From Curvularia sp. ZM96 (taxonomy: Eukaryota > Ascomycota > Dothideomycetes > Pleosporales > Pleosporaceae), in assembly GCA_022457065.1 (NCBI GenBank), contig JAJGBQ010000001.1, positions 6,696,001 to 6,760,000 of the forward strand: a stretch of DNA of 64,000 nt. The letters are read 5' to 3'. The translations under genes and the position numbers were made by a program. Within the stretch, counting starts at the first letter, position 1; each line of letters begins with the position of its first letter. Below, piece after piece: positions 54,278 to 64,000 of this stretch. A model generated the notes under the pieces. That model was given only the letters and a program-made list of their open reading frames with translations, was not told the DNA's origin and made no database searches.

Positions 54278-56356
54278 TCAGATAGCATGAGGTTGAACCT
54301 CATTTTGCTTGTAACGCCACCACATCTTCTCTCCTTCCTTGTCTCCCCCACTCTCCGAGACTCTCTCATTACTCCACATACTCCCACTACCACTTCCCCT
54401 CGCAACAATAACGGTGGAGTTCCCGAGCGCGCGCTCGACGTCACCTCCACCAGCACCGCTAGTCGCGCCAGCAACACCACCTCTGTTGCGCCACTGGCTC
54501 GCCTGCAACTCATACACATCGTCGCGCTCTCCAGCCAATTCCTCCAGCCTAGCGCGCTTCGATTCGGGCACCAGAAAACTCGTCAGCATCCCGAGGAACA
54601 TGAAGAGGGCGAAGATCTGCATCACGCCATGGATCCAAGGGGTTGGGTTGTCGTGTGTAGCGCCTCGCTTGATCATGGGTGCAAAGAAAACCTGCGCGAA
54701 CACTGCGCCTAATTTGCCCATGCCGGCGCTGAACCCATGTGCCGTGCTGCGTACTCTGGTGGGGAAGATCTCCGCGGGCGTGATAAACGTGGTAGCATTC
54801 GGTCCGAAGTTGAAAAAGAACTGAGCGAGGACATAGAGAGCGAGTAAGTGCTGCTTTGTGAGGTGTTGCCAGGCAAAGCCCAGGACGCAGAAGATGATAG
54901 TTAGGATACTGAAGCCGGCGATCTGGATGGTTTTGCGGCCAAGCTTGTCGACGGTGAAGACTGTAAGCCAGTAGCCTGGGAGGGCGCCTGCGCATATGAG
55001 TACGATTTGACCAATGGCGGTGTGGCGAAGGTAGATGTAAAGGTTGTCACGTTGCGCGAAACCCATGATGGCCATAAGAGAGGCAGAGCTGAACCCTAGG
55101 CCATAGAACGCCAGGTCAAGGAAGCTAGATGTACGTCAGCAAGGCTTTGGGACTGGATGGGATGGTGGACTACATACAACCAAGACATTGCAGTACTAAA
55201 GATCCGGATGGCTTGACGCCTTTGAGAGAAGAAGCGAAATACTTCAAACAGTGATGGTCGCGGAGTTCTGTACTTGGCCATTTCGCTGCGAGCTTGTGCC
55301 TGAGTAACGGGGTCGACCTCGTTTCCTTCCTTGCCATAACGGTACTTTCTCGCATCCACCGCAGCCTTCTCAACATCGTACAACACGTCGAACGTGTATC
55401 TCGGTGTCTCGGGGACTGTGAGCCGGTAATATAACGCGAACCATCCAGGAATGCCACCGAAAGCGATAATGATGCGCCACATCTTGTCAACGTGCATTGC
55501 ACAATCCCCTACACATTCGCCGACCCCTTTTGCTGTGACTAGATGGTCTTTGTAAATGACAACGACAACGAGAGTAACCAATGCGGAAGCCAGTTGACCG
55601 AGGCCTTGCATGGCGAAGACGGCGGCTATGATGCCTCCTCGGTAGCGGGTACTGGCGAATTCTGCAGTGATGACAGCACTGAGGGGATCTGAAGCGATTG
55701 TTAGTATCGTTCAAGGATCACAAAAGCAGACAAAAACCAACGAAGAATTGTACTTACAATCACCACCGACACCGATTCCCATGATCACGCGATAGAATAT
55801 AAGAACACCGACAATGGACAGAGTAGAAGATTCTCCACAAAGTGATTGCGCGAGGGTAGTGGCAATAATGATCATGAGCTCCACGCCATACATTCGCTTT
55901 CGTCCCAGAAGATCGCCCAAGTATCCAAAGATGCATTGTCCGAAGATCGCTCCGGCAGATGTTGCAACTTTGATGGCAGTGTCGGCATTATGAGGCATGA
56001 CACCACGATTTTCAGCATCTTGCCAGTATACGATACCCAACATGATCACTGCAAGATTGATTGCAAATAGCTGGGACACTGGTTAGTCTTGGGTAACCGT
56101 GTGTGGCTCATTTGAACCTACACTGTAGGCGTCTGTGAAGAAACCTATTCCAGTAACCACAGCCAGGCGTATGTGGTACCATCCAAACGGGGCTTTGTCG
56201 ACCTCAGCGAGGGCCATACGCCGACGCTCATTTGGGTCTGTGATGTGAGTCTAGCAGCTTCATCAGTAAGGCTGTGATGCTATAATGACCAGGACTTACA
56301 TAGACACCCGGGACATCCCGGTACGCCGCGTTACCAGCACGCCCAAAATACGGCAT
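54278..56356 (-). CDS. Pho84-like inorganic phosphate:H+ symporter (MFS)
   Basis: Five exons (56356-56300, 56250-56122, 56070-55758, 55688-55178, 55124-54278) encode 618 residues starting MPYFGRAGNAAYRDVPG. Junctions restore the phosphate-porter signatures FFTDAYS|LFAINLAV, GIGVGGD|YPLSAVITAEF and SWF|FLDLAFYGLG. GYLGDLLGRKRMYG is the MFS loop 2-3 motif and VTAEFASTRYRGG lies in helix 4. The large cytosolic loop follows helix 6, and helix 11-12 region PAEIFPTRVRSTAHGFSAG is typical. The protein matches yeast Pho84 and its filamentous homologues, which import phosphate with protons under starvation. The C-terminal tail is Gly/Ser/Glu-rich. Asp-Tyr-Pro in helix 4 is retained, so transport should be intact. 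An upstream open stretch lacks an ATG, so the start is the first available methionine. Confidence 0.93.
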
Positions 56357-58245
56357 GGGTGGCAATCCAAGCGAATGCTTTGGTGAGGAGTTGACCTTGG
56401 AGATCAAAGGGCGCTCATGAGAGGATATGCAGTGCTAAAGACTGGATCAGGCTGGCCGATCCGGAGCGTATGGACGTAATCCGGTGGTGCTCGGCGGAGT
56501 GACTTTCACAAAAGATGGACATGCGAGTCAATAGATACAGAAGCTTTCTACATGCAGCTGCAGGACCGATTTGCCTGTGCGAACGCCAGGTCTGCGCCGA
56601 GAGGCCGAGGCCCCTGCGGACAAAGAACCAGATGCCATTCTGCTGGATACCAATTGGTAGAGTCTCCGAGGGATTCCAACCATATTTGTAACAAAAGCCT
56701 TTCAGTAGGGCTGAGCAGTGAATGTCGTGCGGGAAGCCTCAAGGAGGCACACCAGACAGACAAGCACGAGCTCACGTTGCGGCTCATGATTGGTTGCGCG
56801 CCATGGAACCTCGAACGACACCCATGCAAGTTGCGACACCGACGGCACGCCCCATGTCCCCTTGAGCGAGCATGTGCTTGGAGGACAGTAATGGAATGAT
56901 GCATAGTGGGATGATGCAGGTCAATATTGGCGCCATGAACCGTTCTATTGGGGTACTGTTATTGTCTTCACACTGGGATGACATGCCCATCGGCCCTTGG
57001 GATGGAATGATCATCAAAGTTCAGAGCGTCCACGTGGAGAGTAAGCATTCTGCCTTGCCCTGAGTCGCATCTACCGTCCGCTCAGACCCTCCCGGCTTAT
57101 GCTTGACACTTGGCCCGGGACGCATATTGGTGGCTTTTGGAATTCCACAACGGTTGCCAGACCGGAGATCAAACGTTTGAGCAAAGAGTCGCACGTATAT
57201 TTAGAGGGTCATAGACAGTGACCGCGGTCAGATCTGACAAGGCAGTCTTGGTGAGTCGAACAAATCTTGTGAACAAATGCTAGTAGTAATTGCGTAGCCT
57301 GAAGGATAGGGCAAGGGCAAGGGGGTTGGAGAGCGCCCCCAAAGTTGAAGCTGGATTGGACAATCCGGGGCCATGAGTGGGGGTCATGAGGTGTTTTCCA
57401 CATCGCAACAGTACGGTGCTCCACGCGTCAGCGGCACAATTCAAATCTCGCTTCGTGTGAGTTTTGCATCGCGTTTTCAGCTCTTCGGGTTGTGAACGAA
57501 GCTCTGACCTGGAACGACGCACGTGTGCATCTTTCCCGTCTCGTCATGAGGGCTGATCCAAGTATACTTTATGTTTTGTTTTTAGCATAACTTGGACCCT
57601 GTCGCGGTTATGCCCAATAGGACGGGAGAAGGTGAGGTTGAATAACAGAGCTGAGACAGATTTCTCAGTGTAGTCTTGCACCTGTACGCTAGTGGTTGTA
57701 GTTGGCCTCTTATGCTGCCTCAACCTTGCAAAGTCTACTTGGCAGCCTCTAATCGGGACGCAACCCAAGCTCCTGTATTGATAGTAGACCTATGAGCATT
57801 GTGCACGTTACGTGGAAGATATGGTCAGAATGTGGATGCTGTCCTACTTTCCCAGCGTAGCTGGTGTAACTGCGCGCGTTACCACCTCGAGCCCAGGCAG
57901 GATTTGAATAACAAGATCATCATGAACCATTCATGAGCTGGCGTGATAGAAAAGACCGTGTTCTTGTTTTTGATATTGAAGATTGCACGTTGCACGATGA
58001 TGTTGGTGTTGGTGTTGCACTCGCTCTGCTCGCTCGGCGCGCTTTGAGACCAACCACGCTAAACCAGAATAGACTAGTCTCACACAATGCTCGAAATTCG
58101 CTACCCGAGACTTCTCCAAAGCGCACGACAATTCGCGACAACACCACCCTCCGATACTAACAACAGCGTCACAAGGTGCGTTCCTCCGCCGTCCTCCTGC
58201 TGCCACCCAATTACTGACAATTATCGTAAACAGTCCCCAGCCAAA
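56357..58245. other. Intergenic region between divergent transporter and eL37 genes
   Basis: It carries the promoters of two outward-facing genes. Short ORFs occur on both strands (for example 56552-56899) with no domain content. From about 57930 the sequence is the likely leader of the ribosomal protein gene. Confidence 0.5.
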
Positions 58246-58759
58246 ATGAGTACGCCACGCTCCTACCTGCCCGTTCGACCTTGAGCTTGGAGACTGACTA
58301 TCATATAGCGAAGGGTACCTCCAGTTTCGGAAAGCGCCACAACAAGACGCACACGCTCTGCAGGCGTTGCGGTACGTAATTCTACCCTCAATGTCGATTC
58401 TGGAGATGTAGTGGCTTGGATTGGAGCTGTTGCGGGAGGAGAATCACGGCAGGAACAGAGACTGACAGGCAATGTACAGGTCGCCGATCCCTTCACATCC
58501 AGAAGCACACCTGCGCCTCATGCGGCTACCCTGCTGCTAAGACCCGCAAGTGTACGTTTACCTGAGACTGCGAACGCGCGCACCGAAGCAAGCATCAAGT
58601 TAACACAGGACAGTCAACTGGGGCGAGAAGGCCAAGCGAAGGAAGACCACTGGTACCGGCCGCATGCGATACCTCAAGACCGTCAACCGCAAGTTCAGCA
58701 ACGGATTCCAGACCGGCGCTCCCAAGGGTGCCAGGGGCCCCACCGTCAACTCCTCGTAA
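58246..58759 (+). CDS. RPL37: 60S ribosomal protein eL37
   Basis: Four exons (58246-58249, 58309-58371, 58480-58551, 58614-58759) encode 94 residues. The first coding exon is only ATG plus one base, joined to give MTKGTSSFGKRHNKTHTLCR. The zinc-ribbon cysteines CRRCG and CASCGY are intact. The family blocks RRSLHIQKHTCASCGYPAAK, WGEKAKRRKTTGTGRMRYLK and TVNRKFSNGFQTG are present. The residue before NWGEKAK is Phe (TTC, made across the last intron), where I recall Tyr in related proteins. eL37 is a small basic protein of the large ribosomal subunit. Length is normal. High intron density near the start is typical of fungal ribosomal protein genes. Confidence 0.97.
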
Positions 58760-59204
58760 ACGAATCAACCATGAGAACGCGAACGGCGGAGGAGTAGAGG
58801 CGCGATGAAGGCCATTCGGAATGGGTGCATGATCGTAAAGCGGGGTTCTTCTATAAGCAAATGGTATTGCTCGGCATGGGGCGTTCTGTCATCCCTCTCC
58901 AGGTTGCTTGTCAACCCTACATGACCAATGAGGGTGGCATCACCGTTTGAGCGTATAGCTCTGGAGGGCATAACTACGGAAAATTTTCATCATGTTCTCT
59001 CGGAATGAAGTCTTGAAATGAAAGCATGAATCAAGCCAACTGCTGTGCCGGAACCCGTTGAGGCCATGTCATCCGCTGAGTGACTGGGAGTATGCAGGGA
59101 TGCGTCCTTGACGTGCCAATACTAACGCAACTGCATTTGCCACAAGCACCTACGAAGTACAACACAGGAAATGCGAACAGCATATGCACCCTTCATGGAG
59201 CCCA
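58760..59204. other. Short gap between convergent eL37 and F-box genes
   Basis: It holds both 3' ends. A minus-strand frame at 58765-58971 is open by chance. Nothing else is seen. Confidence 0.5.
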
Positions 59205-61749
59205 TTAAAACCACCGTCTTTCCTCAAGCTTTTTCCACCACCTCCCCGTCTCGCCTTCCTCTCTCGGTCCCACAAACTCCAGTACCTGATCACCCACTCC
59301 GATCCTAATGTCTAGATCAAAAATATCACTTGCAATCCTCCTCTCCTCATGTGCACCCAGACAAAAGCTTGCCCTAACCCTAACACCGCCCTTTCTCTCC
59401 TTCGCCAGTGGACTCAAAAACGGCCCAATATCCCTCGCAACGCGATACGCCAGTGCTGAAGGTGCGAACTTAGTCTTGAGCACCACGGCCCAGCGGTTGA
59501 AATCCTGGGGTCGCGGCGCAAGGCGTGCAGGGCCAAAGTGTGGGAAATGGCCTGGGTCGACAGGCTGGTCGGTCGTAGGTGACGCCGGGGGTGTGACGAC
59601 GGTCAGTGCTGTGGACGACGGAGACCGCGTGTCGAGCCACGACTGGATGATTTCGGCGTCGCGATACGAGTCCTCGTGCCACGTGAGCAGCCAGAAGGAG
59701 AGGACGAGTTGTTTGAGGTTGTCGAAGTAGCGGAGGCCGGTTAGGAGTGGGTTGGCGATGGGTGTTGGGTGAGATAAGATTGGGCAGCCGGTGTAGCCGC
59801 AGATTTTCAGCTCTTCGATGGTAGAAGAATGGTGTAGAGCGATGGTATGGAGGAGTGGTGCTTGTGGTGGCCAGCCATATGTGGGCTCAAAGGTAAAGTC
59901 CAGTGGCCTTTGGAAGCCACGGCGATACGCAGCGAGCATGCCGTCTAGATCCTCGCTCTCAAGCCCGTAGAAAAAGTCAGAGTCGGCTTGGCCGGGGTCG
60001 AGGGCTCTCAGTTGGTATCCTCTGGCGCCCCATGTGTTGCCTACTGGGAAGGATGCTCCTATCATGACAATCTTCCTTAGCGGACACCAGTGCAGGGCCC
60101 GAAGCAATTCCCGCTTCTCGTCTCGTGGTATACCGCCTTCCAGCTTCACCTGCTCTAATTTCCGCATGTAAGGCACGAATTCGGCGATGAATCTTCTTCG
60201 GCGCACACGTTCTTGCGACTCTTCAATTCCTCCGGCTTTGTCGGTGACCGGCTCACCACGCGCGACATGTTGAGCGTCGATGCGGAGGTCGGTCAGCATC
60301 GTAGCCAGATGGGCAACTAGCCTTTGAGACCGAGCCAGGACATCAACAGAAGGTTTGACATGGCTGTAGACCTTGTCCATGGGCCAGCCAAGACATTGGA
60401 TTTTCAAGTGTGCTTCGAGAAATTCTAAGAAGGTGTCTTCTAACAGAAAAATACTATCGGGAAGCCTTGTGGTTGGCAGAACTGCATTTCGAATCTGTAG
60501 CGCGCGTAGATGTGGAAACCGTAGTTTACTCAGTTCCAGCAGAAAGCGCTCAGAGTTGGGTGGATGGCTGGGGTATCTTTCTTGACACCGCCAGTGCACC
60601 CAGTCCAAGTTCAAGCTTGTGAGAGTAGAGGCCGAGCATTTGACCAGCCATTCCATTGAAGATTCGGAAGTAAGCTCCATGGGACGAGATGGAAAGGAAC
60701 TAAAATCCATCGGATTTGCCTGGACGAAATCTCTAATCTCCGGAAGCTCTTCCCATATGGCATCATCAAAAGCCTTGCCTTTTTCGATGCGTCTCATTAG
60801 TGAGGATTGACACGCTTCAAAAGTGGGTTGCTCAGCCCCTAACTGAACGGTGGTTCGGATGAATCCACCAGCACCATTGTGTATTGAGAAGTTTGGTTTT
60901 CCGCCTCTTGAGAGCTTAAATTCCATCGGCCCTAGACGTCGCCATTGTAGCGGGTTGAACATCTCATTCCCCAGTCTACGTAGGCGGATGCTTTCGAGGC
61001 CGGTGGTCTTGCTTGGCAAAAGCCAGTACATAGCCTCCTGTTGGAAGCAGCAGCATTCTAACCAAAGCTTGCGGAGCGGTACATTGCGTGGTCGGTTTTC
61101 GTCGAGGAAACCGGCAAGGAGACTACTTGTGAGTTTCCAGTGCCCATAGATAATTCGCAGCGTGTGTACATTTGCCAAGTTACGGATCGCTACTTTAGCG
61201 AGTGCACGTAGCCGCTGGTCTTGAGAGAGATTATCAGAATCGAATAACATTCGCGGAAGTTCATTGAAGATGTTCGGGGTGGGCAAATGGCAGCGATGTG
61301 TTAGAACTTGGACTTTTGACGCGATAGCGGGATTTCTACTCACATCAGTGAATGTTCCAGATTTTTCAAGCATTACTTACGTCGCCAGTATATATAATTT
61401 CTGGATGATGGGTGTATCATCGTGCTCATCGAGTTCGCCATGTCCTCGGTCGGTGGAGCTTTGTTCGTACTCTTCACCTAGATGTAGCTTCCACTGGTCG
61501 GTCAGGCAGACACTATGCCACAAGATGTCGATGGCATATTGGTAAAGGGTATGCGAGACCAAGGCAACGTCTCTGAGCGTTGAAGTGTCGAGATAGGCAA
61601 CTATGAGCTGCAGTAGTTCGCTAGGCAATGATAGGAGCTCCAGAAAACATTAGCAGGGCTACAGATATTGGCGGCTCATATAAAAGACTTTGCACAGGTA
61701 TAGAGAGTGGGGATAGTGGACATGCGGTACGGACTAGGCTCGAGTCCAT
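59205..61749 (-). CDS. F-box protein with leucine-rich region
   Basis: Exons 61637-61381 and 61335-59205 are secure. Their 45-nt intron (GTAAGT...GTAG) joins LYILAT to NPAIASKVQVLTH. The coding frame runs into a stop upstream of 61637 without an ATG, so an earlier exon must exist. The best candidate is 61749-61696 (MDSSLVRTACPLSPLSIP), spliced by GTGCAAAG...GGAG, giving 813 residues. The F-box is LPSELLQLIVAYLDTSTLRD, followed by a helix VALVSHTLYQYAID. The remainder has weak leucine-rich segments (LRKLWLECC, LTSLNLDWVHW, LRALQIRNAV, IEELKICGYTG, LKQLVLSFWLL) that suggest an LRR-like substrate-binding part. Such proteins bring targets to SCF ubiquitin ligases through Skp1. The target is unknown. 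Confidence 0.8.
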
Positions 61750-62015
61750 GTAAAGTACATACAGAGAGAGGGCGATCTCCGTCACCAAGCGCAATCTCGG
61801 GGCTTACGACGGCATTCAGCGTGGGATGAGACATTATCGGAAGGCGCGATCAAAGCGCATATTAAAACATGTATATTAAGGACCCTATCGTATAAGATGG
61901 AGGGTTTTGAGTATCTGGTGTGTGAATTCACGAAGCTTAAGCGGCGACAGGCATCAACGCCCACGGTGGGGTCTAGGCTATTGAGTAGCCCCGCAGTCAC
62001 ACATCCATGTTCTTG

Positions 62016-62050
<35 letters not shown>

Positions 62051-64000
62051 GGATACTCGAGGTCAGCTTTTCAGATTTGTACTGAGAGTCGAACATTTAA
62101 GTCCTCAACCTTCTGCAGCAGTTCCAACTGGTGCTGTGCTAGGTTGTCTCTACATATCGCATTGTGACCATGCTCCGCCTTTGTTCTAGTTGGATTTTCT
62201 GCACATCCCGGTAAGGCTTCACATCCTTGGAGCCCTACACAGCATGCTTCCCATATGCCGGTAAACCGAACAAGCAAAACTTCAATGCCGGGACCACATG
62301 CTTGTTCGCAGAGCCTATCGACCCTTGAGCAGTGCGCTTTCTCGAACCTTTGAATCCATGTTGCACGTGCTCTAACATGCGCACGTGTCTCACAAGGAAC
62401 CCTACAGCGCCAGCTCATCAGCCAACTCCGTCTACCTCCTAAGCTGGTTTTATGTCATAGTGATTCACATGTGTTTGCATCGATAGACGGTACGGCGGTC
62501 TTGGATTTGTTCGTTCCAACGGTGATCTTTACACAAGTGTACCAAGTTGTGTCATCGTTATGCCACTGGCGAGAATTTGATGATGACACATTATGGGCTG
62601 GTTTGATTGTTTCTAAAAGAAGTCGCTGATGCTTAATCATGTAGCTGATTTTGTGGACAAATTTTGAGTACGCAGATTCGATAGTGTGCTGTGTGCTTGG
62701 GTTAGGAACATTGCCTGATTTAAGGCTTCAGGCAGATAATGGATGGCGGTCAGGTCTGAACATGACTCTCATTCTCGCACCATGAGCAGGACCCAACAAT
62801 TTATTCTGGACTTTTGCTTCGTTGTAAACACCCCTAGAACTGGACTGGGCTCTGTTGTAGCAACTAGAATGAGGCACAAAATCATACTTTCAAATCCTAG
62901 GTCAGAGAGTTTTATTCACTTTTTGCTTTTGTTAACCTTGAAGTTGTGATGTACGCAAGGCGAGATGAAAAGACAGCTGCGCGTGATCGATGCAGTGGCG
63001 AGCATACAGGTTATGACGTGTGAGATGAAATAGTACGACCTAGATCAATCATAGCCAATCGATACAGGAGTATGACAGGCAACCATGTATCGGCACAAGA
63101 GCGGCAATCTCCGGATCCCAAAAAAGAGTTTGGAACAGCGCCATATGAGGAAGAACCAATCCGGCTATGATAGCCGTACTGCACATGAGGCTGTGTAAAT
63201 TTTGTAGTACAGGAACGACGTAGCCAGGGATGTAGGAATCACATCAGCAGTCAAATCTTCGGAAGCACATCCCGGAAGCATGGTTTTCGGGTCCTGAGTG
63301 GGGAACATTCCCGGATTCTATCAGATTTATAAACTACACTCCTCGTGTATACTTAATAGAAGTTTTCCAGGTAGGTGTTTTTTTTTGTAGTTATTGGAGG
63401 GCGAAATCTTGGGAAGCGGGAAACGGTGAGTTTATCCGCCGATGCGCAGCCGTTCTGCATTGGTCTCAACTACTGCTTATCAGCTGAGCCCAGACGATTT
63501 ATTGAGCCCCACAGCCGGGGCGCCTCCGGAATTTAGGCAGAGGAGTTTGGAACGTATGCACAAAAACTTGTATGTGAACAACTCTCTGAGGCCCATACAA
63601 AAGGTCCGACTTCAGCACGGTGATGCAAGTGGCAGGCCATATGGCACTTTACTTTTTGCAAGCTATGATGTGCTGGTATCTCTGTGTGATGACGGAGACA
63701 CGGAATGGCGGAAGCCCCGACACGGCCTCAAGCAGACAGCTGATATACATATGAAAGGGCCGATGTATCGTCGACAATATAAAGCAAGGAGGAGCTGAAT
63801 GAAGACCGACCGGCATATAACAGTAAAAAAGCATGTCGACCAGTAGATATCCAGTCGACATGTTTTCTTTGGCACTGGCCCAGATATCGTTTTTCCTAGT
63901 GGGGGAAATTGGCAGGTTGGACCCTTCATGGCGGAAACATAACGACTCCAGAACACAAACCACCATTGTTTCATTCCTAAGGGTCGCAAACGTGATGATG
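61750..64000. other. Right-end region, no supported gene
   Basis: A plus-strand frame at 63442-63798 (118 residues, with LERMHKNLYVNNSLRPIQKV) is open and could be a small gene, but it has no recognisable domain or clear splice support. Otherwise only short ORFs and a CA microsatellite are seen. Confidence 0.4.
62017..62048. repeat. (CA)16 microsatellite
   Basis: An uninterrupted CA dinucleotide run of 32 bases is followed by AA. It is the only long dinucleotide repeat in the window and explains the Val/Cys- and Thr/His-rich chance ORFs over it. Confidence 0.97.

Noticed and set aside
58372..58479. Search for an intronic snoRNA in the eL37 gene
   Set aside because: A CTGA box-D-like site is present, but no matching box C (RTGATGA) or terminal stem.

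Overview
The window looks like nuclear DNA of a filamentous ascomycete, most likely a dothideomycete of the order Pleosporales. That placement is inferred from gene content and intron style, not from a marker search. Genes sit on both strands without operons. Introns are short (about 45-135 nt) with GTRNGT donors, CTRAY-like branch points and YAG acceptors. 5' leaders are often pyrimidine-rich, and the conserved proteins resemble ascomycete families. I placed exon boundaries by reading frame, splice signals and protein continuity.

Layout from left to right. 1-1215 (-): 5' part of a multi-pass membrane protein running off the left edge. 2442-3823 (+): Pro/Lys-rich protein with C-terminal Cys/His clusters. 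3957-5032 (-): secreted class 3 lipase. 5033-7003: gene-poor gap with a possible decayed coding relic. 7004-8489 (+): three-histidine-box desaturase-like membrane protein. 9170-9547 (-): small single-pass protein. 10549-13929 (-): 1126-residue coiled-coil protein with an AT-hook-like start. 14696-16327 (-) and 16987-18501 (+): a head-to-head pair of DHCR24-like FAD oxidoreductase paralogues. 18750-19346 (-): single-pass membrane protein. 20457-22192 (+): NTF2+RRM+RG-rich (G3BP/Bre5-type) protein.

22193-26736 is gene-poor and holds a broken NRPS adenylation-carrier fragment at about 24406-25578. Then come 26737-29321 (+), an unconventional septin-like GTPase with a C-terminal membrane segment; a 2.8 kb gap; a head-to-head pair of SET/MYND-like (32100-33889, -) and LisH/WD-repeat (34120-35619, +) proteins; 36645-37681 (+), an RRM protein; another gap; and a very tight head-to-head pair, octanoyltransferase (40243-41121, -) and RNase P/MRP subunit Pop7 (41178-42077, +).

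The last third holds mostly housekeeping genes. These are an FHA/coiled-coil/tail-anchor STRIPAK-type protein (43183-45432, -), Mgr2/Romo1 (46423-46977, +), a UIM-like protein of unknown function (47328-48917, +), Tho1/SARNP (50326-51165, +), an MFS monocarboxylate-type transporter (52406-54065, +) convergent with a Pho84-like phosphate transporter (54278-56356, -), ribosomal protein eL37 (58246-58759, +) and an F-box protein (59205-61749, -). The right end (61750-64000) has a CA microsatellite and no convincing gene.

The genes do not form one pathway. Themes that recur are mitochondrial function (LIP2, MGR2), RNA and ribosome work (POP7, THO1, eL37, two RRM proteins), cell-architecture signalling (septin-like, STRIPAK) and membrane transport. 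The most unusual parts are the decayed NRPS fragment, the inverted DHCR24-like pair, the membrane-anchored septin-like protein and two compact divergent promoters that share a TATCGATA core. I saw no rRNA, tRNA, CRISPR or intact transposase gene.
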